Source: Lacrimispora sp. BS-2 (GTDB lineage: Bacteria; Bacillota; Clostridia; Lachnospirales; Lachnospiraceae). Taken from it: a stretch of DNA of 64,000 nucleotides. Each line of letters starts with the position of its first letter. Position 1 is the stretch's first letter. Of the stretch, positions 1 through 7,474 are shown in pieces. The stretch spans positions 992,001 through 1,056,000 of the forward strand of contig NZ_CP157940.1 in assembly GCF_040207125.1 (NCBI RefSeq), given 5' to 3'. A program made the translations under genes and the position numbers. The notes below the pieces were generated by a model. It was not told where the DNA came from. It worked only from the letters and a program-made list of their open reading frames with translations, and did no database searches.

Positions 1-2
1 TG

Positions 3-56
3 GAACTGGAATGCAAGACAGGAGCCATCCAGGTGGATTTTATGAATGAAGTATAA
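3..56 (+). CDS. 3' end of an unidentified gene (partial)
   Basis: The frame that is open from the window edge encodes ELECKTGAIQVDFMNEV and ends at TAA 54-56. It is followed by a PspC-domain gene on the same strand. The short alternating tail would suit the end of a beta-structured protein such as the DUF4097 type sometimes found beside PspC genes, but 17 residues cannot establish a family. It could also be chance. Confidence 0.35.
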   Translation, partial: ELECKTGAIQVDFMNEV

Positions 57-174
57 TACGGCTTATGATAAGGTTAAGCTTTTAACCCCAACCGCTGATC
101 AGGAAAACACCCTTCTTTTCATAATAATATAATTTTAGGATTTACAGGTCAAAGGACAGAAAGGAGATACAAAA

Positions 175-363
175 ATGGAAGACAATCAGAAAAAATTATA
201 CCGATCTGATACAGACAAAATGCTTTGCGGTGTATGCGGCGGAGTTGCGGAATATTTTAACGTGGATGCTACCCTGATCCGGCTTTTATGGGCAGTGCTG
301 GCCTGCTCAGGCCCAGGCATTGTAGCCTATTTTATTGCGGCAATCATCATTCCCAGAAGATAA
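175..363 (+). CDS. PspC domain membrane protein
   Basis: A 62-residue protein that is almost entirely one PspC domain. The N-terminal part has the typical LYRSDTDKMLCGVCGGVAEYF pattern, in which a basic/polar start leads into CGVCGG. A single hydrophobic segment (about residues 36-58) then ends in the basic IPRR. PspC-domain proteins sit in the cytoplasmic membrane and are linked to envelope-stress responses, but small free-standing ones in Firmicutes have no settled role. The start is supported by AAGGAG at 161-166. A terminator follows at about 395, so the gene is probably the end of a small unit with the preceding truncated gene. Confidence 0.85.
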   Translation: MEDNQKKLYRSDTDKMLCGVCGGVAEYFNVDATLIRLLWAVLACSGPGIVAYFIAAIIIPRR

Positions 364-394
364 AAAGAGATTTGCAAAGACAGAAAGCAGGAAA

Positions 395-437
395 AACAGG
401 CTGCAGCGGACCAGAGTTACGCTGCGGCCTGTTCTTT
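395..437 (+). terminator. intrinsic terminator after the PspC gene
   Basis: AACAGGCTGCAGCG (395-408) pairs with CGCTGCGGCCTGTT (420-433) with one G-U pair, and is followed by CTTTTG. It separates the PspC gene from the spore-protein gene. Confidence 0.75.
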
Positions 438-521
438 TGAAAATACTGGATTAAATATACGTTTAATTCTCCTGGCAGGGGGCATACTCTCTTTAGATTT
501 AAGAAAAGGAGATGTAAAAAA

Positions 522-743
522 ATGTCAAAGGGAAAGAAAAACGAACCATTTGATCCTCGCAATATGAAGCCGGAGGAAGTACTTAAATTTGAGATTGCCA
601 CAGAGCTTGGTCTTGGTGATAAGGTAATACAGAGCGGATGGCGCAGCCTGAGCGCAAAGGAAAGCGGCCGGATCGGAGGCCTGATTACAAAAAGAAAAAG
701 AGAAATGAAAAACGAAGCTCTGTCAACGGATGAAAAAGCATAG
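522..743 (+). CDS. small acid-soluble spore protein, alpha/beta type
   Basis: A 73-residue DNA-binding spore protein. SASPs coat and protect the chromosome in the dormant spore and are degraded on germination. The two conserved blocks are visible: LKFEIATELGL (about residues 21-31), the region that contains the germination-protease site in this family, and SAKESGRIGGLITKRKRE (about 44-61), matching the TS.xNGxxGG-type second block. The product is slightly longer than classical SspA/B and has a charged N-terminal extension, as in Lachnospiraceae homologues. The ribosome binding site is AAAAGGAG (506-513). A CATACT at 483-488 could be part of a sigma-G -10 element, but no convincing -35 was found. 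The gene is good evidence that the organism sporulates. Confidence 0.85.
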   Translation: MSKGKKNEPFDPRNMKPEEVLKFEIATELGLGDKVIQSGWRSLSAKESGRIGGLITKRKREMKNEALSTDEKA

Positions 744-779
744 GGAAACAAAGAGGAAAATGAAAACTCAGGAATTTTC

Positions 780-808
780 TTGCACCAAAAGGGAAAATAT
801 TTTATAAT
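780..808 (+). promoter_or_regulatory. promoter of cobalamin operon I
   Basis: TTGCAC (780-785), a 17-bp spacer and TATAAT (803-808) form a near-consensus housekeeping promoter about 75 bp before the cbiD start. The short leader holds only a repeat hairpin (838-877). No cobalamin-riboswitch core is visible. Confidence 0.7.
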
Positions 809-837
809 GTACCTCACAGAGGAAACAACCAGTAAGT

Positions 838-877
838 ACCACCCTGATGCCCGGAACCCATGGGCAGGAAAGATGCA
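838..877 (+). repeat. R-family intergenic repeat, copy 1 (degenerate)
   Basis: ACCACCCTGATGCCC, then a loop, then ATGGGCAGGAAAG. The TGCCC/GGGCA stem and the downstream GGAAAG match the better copies at 37711, 46383 and 49857. It lies directly before the cbiD start and contributes the purine-rich stretch used as ribosome binding site. Confidence 0.55.
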
Positions 878-882
878 GGAAG

Positions 883-2076
883 ATGGAGAAAAAGGAATTA
901 AGAAGCGGATTCACTACGGGAACCTGTGCCGCTGTTGCTGCCAAAGCAGCGGCGGTCATGCTGTTGACCGGGCGTGAATTACAACATATGAAGCTTATGA
1001 TGCCTAAAGGAAGGTCGGCTGATCTTCCTGTTTTTCATGTTGCCATAAAACAGGATAAAGCAGAATGCGCTGTTAAAAAGGATGCAGGGGATGACCCGGA
1101 TGTGACGCATCAGGCCATGGTGTTTGCTGCCGTTAAGTATTCCGACGAAAAGGAAGTGGAGCAGGCTGCCGGGATCTACCGCAGGGACGGAGAGGAGGGG
1201 AAAGGCCCTCTTTTCCTCATTGCCGGCGAAGGAATCGGCTGGGTAACAAGGCCGGGATTATCCTGTCCTGTAGGCATGCCGGCCATTAACCCGGTTCCCC
1301 GTGACATGATATTCCGGGGGGTGGAGGAAGCCAGGAGAGAAGCGGACTTTGATGGTTCTTTAACAATCACCATCTGGATGCCGGAAGGAAAAAAACTGGC
1401 GGAAAAAACCTTTAATTCCAGGCTGGGAATTGAAGGCGGTCTTTCCATACTGGGGACAACAGGAATCGTAAAGCCCATGAGCGAAGAGGCGCTGATTGCC
1501 ACCATACGCTTAGAATTACATATGAGGGCAGTGGCAGGGCTAAAGCGGGTGATCCTGATTCCGGGAAATTATGGAGAAGCTTTTATTCAGGAAACCCTTG
1601 GCCTTGATCTAAAGGCTGGGGTGATCTGCAGCAATTTTATAGAGATAGCTTTAAATGCGGCAGGCGAAGAAGGATTTGACCAGATCTTGTTTGCAGGCCA
1701 TATAGGGAAACTGGTTAAGACTGCAGGAGGCGTACCCAATACCCATTCAAAATATGGAGACCGCCGTATGGAAATATTGTGGGAATGCACTGCCCCTTTC
1801 TCCGATGACAGGGACGAATTAAAAGATAAGATTTTGGCAGCCAATACCACGGAGGAGGCCGCAGGAATCCTTAAAAGCTGTGGGATGTTAGAACCTGTCA
1901 TGGAAGAGGTTGTAGACAGGATCCAGAGGTATATGACTCTCTGGTCAGGAGGGAGAAAGGTGGAAGTGGTGACATTTTCCACGATGTACGGTATACTGGG
2001 AATGAGCCGGGGAGCAATGGAGCTTATCGGATTGTTTTCCGGGTCAGCGGCCGGGCGGAAAGAACAGGAGGAATAA
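883..2076 (+). CDS. cbiD: cobalt-precorrin-5B (C1)-methyltransferase CbiD
   Basis: CbiD uses S-adenosylmethionine to methylate C1 of the contracted corrin ring in the anaerobic cobalamin pathway. The 397-residue product starts MEKKELRSGFTTGTCAA, the family's N-terminal signature. It also carries LGIEGGLSILGTTGIVKPMS and THSKYGDRRMEIL, both typical of CbiD. An in-frame ATG at 847 would add 12 residues, but it lies inside a repeat hairpin and lacks a ribosome binding site. The ATG at 883 follows GCAGGAAAG and fits the family start. This is the first gene of an operon whose members abut or overlap (cbiL begins 3 bp after the stop). Confidence 0.95.
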   Translation: MEKKELRSGFTTGTCAAVAAKAAAVMLLTGRELQHMKLMMPKGRSADLPVFHVAIKQDKAECAVKKDAGDDPDVTHQAMVFAAVKYSDEKEVEQAAGIYRRDGEEGKGPLFLIAGEGIGWVTRPGLSCPVGMPAINPVPRDMIFRGVEEARREADFDGSLTITIWMPEGKKLAEKTFNSRLGIEGGLSILGTTGIVKPMSEEALIATIRLELHMRAVAGLKRVILIPGNYGEAFIQETLGLDLKAGVICSNFIEIALNAAGEEGFDQILFAGHIGKLVKTAGGVPNTHSKYGDRRMEILWECTAPFSDDRDELKDKILAANTTEEAAGILKSCGMLEPVMEEVVDRIQRYMTLWSGGRKVEVVTFSTMYGILGMSRGAMELIGLFSGSAAGRKEQEE

Positions 2077-2079
2077 ACA

Positions 2080-2757
2080 ATGGCTGGAATCATGTACGGA
2101 ATCGGAGTAGGACCGGGAGATCCGGAACTTATGACATTAAAGGCGGTAAAAAGGATCAGGGAATTAAAAGTCATTGCCATTCCCCATAAAAATAAAGAAC
2201 AGTGTACTGCGTATCAGATCGCAAGGCAGGCAGTGCCGGAAATTGAAGAAAAGGAATACCTTTATCTGCACATGCCCATGACAAAGGATGAAAATGTGCT
2301 TAAGGAAAGCCATGATCTGGCGGCAAGGACGGTAATGGAGTATCTGGAAAAGGGAGAGGATGTGGGATTTATCACCCTTGGGGATGTAAGCATTTATTCC
2401 ACCTTCGCTTACCTTATGGAACGGCTTTGGAAGGAAGGCTATGACACCCGCTTAGAAAGCGGAATCCCATCCTTTTGCGCCGTGGCGGCAAGGCTTGGAA
2501 TCTCTCTTGTATCAGGGGCAGAGGAGCTTCATATTATACCGGCCTCTTACCAGGTAAGAGATGCTTTAAAGCTTCCGGGTGTAAAAGTGTTTATGAAGGC
2601 AGGCAGACAGATGGAAGCGGTGAAAAGAGAATTAAAAGACTGTGGAGCCGGCGCCATAATGGTGGAAAATTGTGGAATGGCGGATGAACGGATCTATGGT
2701 TCCCTGGAGGAGATTCCAGAGGATGCCGGTTATTATTCTTTGGTGATTGTGAGGTAA
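2080..2757 (+). CDS. cbiL: cobalt-precorrin-2 C20-methyltransferase CbiL
   Basis: A 225-residue tetrapyrrole methyltransferase that adds the C20 methyl group, the first methylation after cobalt insertion. The N-terminal IGVGPGDPELMTLKA is the SAM-binding GxGPGD loop of this superfamily, and GDVSIYSTFAYLMERL is the conserved second motif. Near the C-terminus, KVFMKAGRQM is seen in CbiL/CobI. Length is normal. It follows cbiD by 3 bp with AGGAGG (2068-2073) before the ATG, and cbiF follows after 2 bp. Confidence 0.94.
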   Translation: MAGIMYGIGVGPGDPELMTLKAVKRIRELKVIAIPHKNKEQCTAYQIARQAVPEIEEKEYLYLHMPMTKDENVLKESHDLAARTVMEYLEKGEDVGFITLGDVSIYSTFAYLMERLWKEGYDTRLESGIPSFCAVAARLGISLVSGAEELHIIPASYQVRDALKLPGVKVFMKAGRQMEAVKRELKDCGAGAIMVENCGMADERIYGSLEEIPEDAGYYSLVIVR

Positions 2758-2759
2758 TT

Positions 2760-3524
2760 ATGGTACATATCGTAGGAGCAGGTCCGGGGGCACCGGACTT
2801 AATTACAGTTAGGGGCAAGGAACTGCTTGGCAGGGCGGATGTGATCATTTACGCAGGTTCCCTGGTAAATCCGGCCCTTCTGGAATACAGAAAAGACCGG
2901 TGTCAGGTTTTTGACAGTGCTAAAATGACCCTTGAAGAAGTGATTGCTGTTATAGAGAAGGCAGAGCGGGAAGGAAAGATGACGGTAAGGCTCCACACCG
3001 GAGATCCCTGCATTTATGGTGCGATCAGGGAGCAGATGGATGAGCTGGCGGAAAGAGGAATCCCATATGAAGTATGTCCGGGAGTCAGTTCTTTTTGCGG
3101 TGCAGCCTCTTCCCTTAAGATGGAATATACCCTGCCAGGTGTGACCCAAAGCGTGATCATTACCCGCATGGCAGGCAGGACGCCTGTGCCGGATCGGGAA
3201 TCCATCGCTTCCTTTGCAGCCCATGGAGCCACTATGGTGATCTTTTTAAGCACCGGAATGCTGGACCAGCTTTCAGAGGAGCTGATAAAAGGCGGGTATC
3301 TTCCGGATACGCCTGCCGCCATTGTATACAAGGCCACCTGGGAGGATGAAAAGACCATACTCTGTACGGTGGAAAGCTTAAGCGCAAGCGCCAGACGGGA
3401 GAATATAAGGAAGACGGCCCTGATTCTTGTGGGCAATGCGGTTGCCCAGAACTGCTACCAGCGTTCCAAGCTTTATGACCCGGTTTTTACTACGGAATAC
3501 CGGAAGGGAACGGGGGAGGAATGA
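2760..3524 (+). CDS. cbiF: cobalt-precorrin-4 C11-methyltransferase CbiF
   Basis: A 254-residue tetrapyrrole methyltransferase that methylates C11. VHIVGAGPGAPDLITVRG at the N-terminus is the GxGPG loop. AGSLVNPALL and HTGDPCIYGAIREQMDEL are diagnostic for CbiF/CobM and separate it from the other four methyltransferases here. PGVSSFCGAASSLKMEYTLP follows as expected. The stop overlaps the cbiG start (ATG at 3521), which points to translational coupling. Confidence 0.95.
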   Translation: MVHIVGAGPGAPDLITVRGKELLGRADVIIYAGSLVNPALLEYRKDRCQVFDSAKMTLEEVIAVIEKAEREGKMTVRLHTGDPCIYGAIREQMDELAERGIPYEVCPGVSSFCGAASSLKMEYTLPGVTQSVIITRMAGRTPVPDRESIASFAAHGATMVIFLSTGMLDQLSEELIKGGYLPDTPAAIVYKATWEDEKTILCTVESLSASARRENIRKTALILVGNAVAQNCYQRSKLYDPVFTTEYRKGTGEE

Positions 3525-4621
3525 TGAAGCTTTCCATCATCTGCTTTACGGAGGCAGGGGCCAGGCTGGGCGTAAAGCTTTTAAAAGAATTTTTAAAAAA
3601 CGGGCAGCCCTGTGAAGTTCATGGATCAGAAGGGCTTTGTAAGTCCTTCCCTGGAGGGGATCTCATGATCCCTGTTTCCACTTCCCTGTCAGAATGGACA
3701 AAGGAACAATTCTTACAGAAGGAAGGCATCGTGTTCATAGGAGCAGCAGGCATTGCTGTCCGGGCAATTGCACCCTTTCTAAGGAGTAAGGCAGAGGACC
3801 CGGCTGTGGTGGTCATGGATGATATGGGCAGATTCTCCATTTCTCTTTTGTCCGGCCACCTGGGAGGAGCCAATGAACTGGCGGAGCGGCTGGCAGGCAT
3901 GGTGGGCGGTCAGGCGGTGATTACCACTGCAACGGACATCCATGGCAGTTTTGCTGTAGACTTATTTGCCAAGGAGCAGGGGCTGGTCATTACAGAGTTA
4001 AAAAAGGTGAAAATGATCTCCTCCGCCATCTTAAAGGGAGAAAACGTAGGATTTTACTGTGATTTTCCGGTTTCAGGAAAGCTTCCTACAGGGCTTGTCC
4101 CAGGGAAAGTATGGGGAACAAATCTTTGGATCACCATAAAGGATGAATCTCAGGAGGATTTCCTTATGGAGTCCTTAAAGCTGGTTCCAAGGCTTCTGGT
4201 TCTGGGAATCGGATGTAGAAAAGGGGTCCCTGTTGAGACCATCGAAAGAATCATTGACCAGGTTTTCAAGGAATGGAACTTATCTCCGGAAGGACTGGCC
4301 GCATGTGCCAGCATTGATATAAAGAAAGAAGAAGAGGGGATCTGCCGGTTTGCTGCTGCAAAAGGAATTCCGTTTTATACTTTTTCAGCGGCCGTGCTTG
4401 AGGAAACGGAAGGGGAATTTTCTTCCTCTTCCTTTGTAAAGCAGGTCACAGGAGTTGATAATGTATGTGAGCGGGCGGCCCTTGCCTGTGTAAAGGAATT
4501 GGGTGGCGGCAAACTTCTGGTAAAAAAGCAGGCGGCAGACGGAGTAACGGCAGCGGTAGCTGTAAAGGATTGGGTGTTGGATATGCAGGCATATCCCCTT
4601 GATCCAATAGGAGGCAAATGA
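3521..4621 (+). CDS. cbiG: cobalt-precorrin-5A hydrolase CbiG
   Basis: CbiG opens the C20-derived lactone and releases acetaldehyde during ring contraction. The 366-residue protein has the central domain (about residues 60-150) with FIGAAGIAVRAIAPFL and LLSGHLGGANELAERLA. The C-terminal domain (about 230-360) includes LGIGCRKGVPVETI and a late Val-Asp-Asn-Val-Cys-Glu-Arg-Ala segment. The last 14 or so codons, reading VLDMQAYPLDPIGGK, lie in a P-family palindromic repeat (4572-4617), so the tail of the protein is repeat-derived. The ATG overlaps the cbiF stop and the TGA overlaps the cbiH ATG. Confidence 0.94.
   Translation: MMKLSIICFTEAGARLGVKLLKEFLKNGQPCEVHGSEGLCKSFPGGDLMIPVSTSLSEWTKEQFLQKEGIVFIGAAGIAVRAIAPFLRSKAEDPAVVVMDDMGRFSISLLSGHLGGANELAERLAGMVGGQAVITTATDIHGSFAVDLFAKEQGLVITELKKVKMISSAILKGENVGFYCDFPVSGKLPTGLVPGKVWGTNLWITIKDESQEDFLMESLKLVPRLLVLGIGCRKGVPVETIERIIDQVFKEWNLSPEGLAACASIDIKKEEEGICRFAAAKGIPFYTFSAAVLEETEGEFSSSSFVKQVTGVDNVCERAALACVKELGGGKLLVKKQAADGVTAAVAVKDWVLDMQAYPLDPIGGK
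4572..4617 (+). repeat. P-family palindromic repeat, copy A (3' end of cbiG)
   Basis: The core GGATATGCAGGCATATCC (4579-4596) is an 8-bp inverted repeat around AG. It is followed by CTTGATCCAATAGGAGGCAA, which supplies the ribosome binding site of cbiH. The same core and flank occur at 6856 and 37975. Confidence 0.85.
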
Positions 4622-5361
4622 TGACAAAATCAGGAAAGCTTTACGTGGTAGGGATTGGACCGGGTTCCTATGAGGATATGACCATAAGGGCCATAAAGGC
4701 ACTGAAAGAAAGTGAGGTCATTGTAGGGTATACTGTATACATAGATCTGATTAAGGAGCATTTTCCTCATAAGGAAATGCTTACCACGCCCATGCGCAGG
4801 GAACAGGACAGGTGCCAGATGGCCATTGATGAAGCAAAAAAAGGAAAAACCGCGGCAATGGTCTGCAGCGGAGATTCAGGTGTTTACGGCATGAGCGGAT
4901 TGATCCTTGAGATGGCCCGGCAAGAGGAGAGCCTTGAGATTGAGATCATACCCGGTGTGACTGCGGCCTTAAGCGGAGGAGCCGTTCTGGGCGCTCCTCT
5001 GGGCCATGATTTTGCGGTGATCAGCTTAAGTGATCTGCTCACCCCCATGGAATTAATTGAAGACAGGCTTAGGTCTTCCGCTCAGGCGGACATGGTCATC
5101 TGTCTTTATAATCCTTCCAGTAAAAAGAGGGCCGGTTATTTGAAACGGGCCTGTGAGATCGCAATGGAATATAAAAGCCGGTCAACAATATGCGGCTTTG
5201 TAAAAAATATTGGCAGGAAAGAGGAAGAAATGGCGGTCATGACCCTGGAGACACTAAAAGATACCCAGACAGATATGTTTACCACCGTTTATATAGGAAA
5301 TTCCATGACAAAGTTGATAAATGGCAGAATGGTAACACCGCGAGGATACAAAAATGTGTAA
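4618..5361 (+). CDS. cbiH: cobalt-precorrin-3B C17-methyltransferase CbiH
   Basis: A 247-residue tetrapyrrole methyltransferase that methylates C17 and drives ring contraction. The N-terminus has VVGIGPGSYEDMTIRAIKAL (GxGPG loop). VIVGYTVYIDLIK and CSGDSGVYGMSGLILEMA are characteristic of CbiH/CobJ, as is VICLYNPSSKKRAGYL in the second half. Length is normal. The start could be ATG 4618 or the adjacent ATG 4621. Both follow AGGAGG, which is carried by the repeat at the end of cbiG. Confidence 0.94.
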   Translation: MMTKSGKLYVVGIGPGSYEDMTIRAIKALKESEVIVGYTVYIDLIKEHFPHKEMLTTPMRREQDRCQMAIDEAKKGKTAAMVCSGDSGVYGMSGLILEMARQEESLEIEIIPGVTAALSGGAVLGAPLGHDFAVISLSDLLTPMELIEDRLRSSAQADMVICLYNPSSKKRAGYLKRACEIAMEYKSRSTICGFVKNIGRKEEEMAVMTLETLKDTQTDMFTTVYIGNSMTKLINGRMVTPRGYKNV

Positions 5362-6820
5362 GGTTTTAATTTTCGGAGGCACCACGGAGGGCCGGATTCT
5401 GGCGGAGTATTGCCATGAAAAGAAAATAAACGCATGGGTCAGTGTGGCCACCGGATATGGAAGAGCGGTACTTTTGGAAAGTGAGTATCTCCATATTCAT
5501 GAAAGCCCCATGGCTGCCCATGAGATGGAAACGTTTATAGAACAAAACGGCATCACCCTTGTGCTTGATGCCACCCACCCCTATGCCACGGTGGCAAGCG
5601 AGAACATACGCTCCGCCTGCAAACGGACAGGAACTTCCTGCTTAAGGGTCGTAAGGGAGCCTTCTGATGAGGGGAAGCCAGGAGAACAGGGGGAAGGAAA
5701 GGTCCTGTGGGTCAGTGACCTTAAGGAAGCAATTCTTGCCTTACATGAAATACCTGGAAATATTCTTGTCACAACTGGAAGCAAGGAGCTTTCCTCCTTT
5801 ACCGAACTGGATTCCTGGGAGGAACGGGTTTTTGCCAGAGTCCTTCCTGGCCTATCCGTAATCTCTGCCTGTGAGCAGATGGGATTTAAGGGGAAACACT
5901 TAATTGCCATGCAAGGCCCTTTTACAGCCGAGATGAACCGGGCAATGATAAGACAGTATGATATTCGCTGTCTTGTGACAAAAGAAGCGGGAAATGCAGG
6001 AGGCTTTCCGGAAAAAATGGAAGCAGCGGCAGACTGCGGGATAACGGCAGTTGTCATCGGACGTCCTGGAAAGGAAGAAGGAATTACGGTCAGGGCTGCA
6101 AAGGAGCTTTTATCCGATTATATAGAGGAGAGATTCCAGCCTCAGGCAATGCAGGAGATTTATGCCCAGCCTGAGAAGCGAAAAGTATCCCTGATCGGAA
6201 CCGGTATGGGCGGAGAAGATCAGATGACCGTAAAGGCATGGAAGGAATTGCAGCAATGCGATGCGGTTTTCGGGGCAGAGCGGATGCTCTCCGGCATTTC
6301 TCCCGTAATTCCCCATGCCGTTAAAATACCCTTTTATACAAGCAGGGACATCCTGCCCTGGCTTGAGGAGCATGAGGAGTTTGTTAGAATCGGAATCCTG
6401 TATTCCGGTGATACAGGCTTTTACAGCGGGGCCAAAAAGATGGTGGAAGCATTGGGCCAGGAACCATATTGCCAAAAATTTGACACGGTGGTTCTTCCGG
6501 GGATATCATCGGTTTCCTACCTGTGCTCCCGGCTGAAAACGGACTGGGAGGATGTGCGGCTTGCGAGCCTTCATGGCCGGACCTGTGACATCATAAAGGA
6601 ATTGACCCTTAATCCCAGGGTATTTGTCCTGCTGGACGGAATCAATACGGTGAAAAGCCTGTGTCGTCTTCTTAAGGAGCAGGGACTTCAGAAGGTCAGG
6701 CTGTCCGTAGGAGAGAGGCTTTCCTATCCGGATGAACGGATAACCGTTGGAACGCCGGAGGAGCTGGAAGGGCAGGATTTTGATCTGCTGTCGGCTGTAT
6801 TAATAGAGAGGCAAGGTTGA
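5354..6820 (+). CDS. cbiJ/cbiE: fused cobalt-precorrin-6A reductase / precorrin-6Y C5-methyltransferase (CbiJ-CbiE)
   Basis: A 488-residue two-domain protein. Residues 1 to about 250 are CbiJ, which reduces precorrin-6A: the nucleotide-binding start VLIFGGTTEGRILAEY, LDATHPYATVASENI, and later KEAGNAGGFPEKMEAA. From about residue 275 a CbiE domain begins with VSLIGTGMGGEDQMTVKAW. It continues with DAVFGAERML, LYSGDTGFYSGAKKMVE and VVLPGISSVSYL. CbiE methylates C5 and works with CbiT, which is encoded just downstream. In many anaerobes the CbiE partner is CbiT in one chain, so the CbiJ-CbiE arrangement is a less common fusion. The start overlaps the cbiH stop by 8 bp. Confidence 0.92.
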   Translation: MCKVLIFGGTTEGRILAEYCHEKKINAWVSVATGYGRAVLLESEYLHIHESPMAAHEMETFIEQNGITLVLDATHPYATVASENIRSACKRTGTSCLRVVREPSDEGKPGEQGEGKVLWVSDLKEAILALHEIPGNILVTTGSKELSSFTELDSWEERVFARVLPGLSVISACEQMGFKGKHLIAMQGPFTAEMNRAMIRQYDIRCLVTKEAGNAGGFPEKMEAAADCGITAVVIGRPGKEEGITVRAAKELLSDYIEERFQPQAMQEIYAQPEKRKVSLIGTGMGGEDQMTVKAWKELQQCDAVFGAERMLSGISPVIPHAVKIPFYTSRDILPWLEEHEEFVRIGILYSGDTGFYSGAKKMVEALGQEPYCQKFDTVVLPGISSVSYLCSRLKTDWEDVRLASLHGRTCDIIKELTLNPRVFVLLDGINTVKSLCRLLKEQGLQKVRLSVGERLSYPDERITVGTPEELEGQDFDLLSAVLIERQG

Positions 6821-6850
6821 AAGAAAAACGTTCTTTAACCTTTCGATTGT

Positions 6851-6897
6851 GAACCAACTGGATATGCAGGCATATCCAGTTGATACATTAGGAGGCA
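6851..6897 (+). repeat. P-family palindromic repeat, copy B (cbiJ/E - cbiT gap)
   Basis: AACTGGATATGC (6856-6867) and GCATATCCAGTT (6870-6881) form a perfect 12-bp inverted repeat with a 2-nt centre. TGATACATTAGGAGGCAATG follows. This 3' flank gives cbiT its ribosome binding site, as in copy A. Confidence 0.9.
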
Positions 6898-6901
6898 ATG
6901 A

Positions 6902-7474
6902 ATGAGAGATGAACTGTTTATCCGGGGAGATGTGCCCATGACAAAAAGTGAGGTAAGGGCTGTTTCCATATCAAAGCTGGAGCTGGAACCGGATTCAATC
7001 CTGTATGATATAGGGGCCGGGACCGGCTCCGTATCCATAGAAGCGTCCCGGTATCTTACAGACGGACGGGTCTATGCAATTGAAAAGAAGGCGGAAGCCA
7101 TTGACCTTATAAAGGCCAATAAGGAAAGATTCAGGGCAGGCTGCCTGGAAATCATTGAAGGGGCTGCGCCTGAGGCATTAACGGTTCTTGAAGCCCCTTC
7201 CCACGTATTCATCGGAGGAACCTCCGGCACCATGGATAAAGTGCTTTCTCTGGTTTTAAAGAAGAATCCAAAGGTCAGGATCGTAATCAATGTAATTGCC
7301 TTGGAATCCCTGGCAGAAATCCTTTCCTGGCTGAACATGCATTCTGTCACCGCAGAAATCGTACAGGTTCAGATATCCAAAGGAAGGCAAGCCGGAGACT
7401 ATCATCTGATGATGGGCCAGAACCCGGTCTATGTGGTTTCTTTTGGCGGGGAAGGGAGGAACAATCTTGAATAA
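6902..7474 (+). CDS. cbiT: cobalt-precorrin-6B (C15)-methyltransferase, decarboxylating, CbiT
   Basis: A 190-residue class I SAM methyltransferase that methylates C15 and removes the ring C acetate carboxyl. It begins RDELFIRGDVPMTKSEVRA, the CbiT signature. LYDIGAGTGSVSIEAS (motif I) follows, then VYAIEKKAEAIDLIKAN, and HVFIGGTSGTMDKVL near the middle. GGAGG at 6891-6895 belongs to the P repeat. The end of the gene contains the ribosome binding site of cbiA and overlaps its start. Confidence 0.95.
   Translation: MRDELFIRGDVPMTKSEVRAVSISKLELEPDSILYDIGAGTGSVSIEASRYLTDGRVYAIEKKAEAIDLIKANKERFRAGCLEIIEGAAPEALTVLEAPSHVFIGGTSGTMDKVLSLVLKKNPKVRIVINVIALESLAEILSWLNMHSVTAEIVQVQISKGRQAGDYHLMMGQNPVYVVSFGGEGRNNLE

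Noticed and set aside
347..817. Long minus-strand open frame over the spore-protein gene
   Set aside because: Low-complexity composition, no ribosome binding site, and it covers a recognised gene and a terminator on the + strand.
744..882. Cobalamin riboswitch before cbiD
   Set aside because: The distance from promoter to start codon is about 75 nt and holds only an R-type hairpin. No B12-box-like core is seen.
1587..2180. Antisense open frame of about 197 residues within cbiD
   Set aside because: It mirrors the codon pattern of cbiD. There is no start signal and no recognisable domain.
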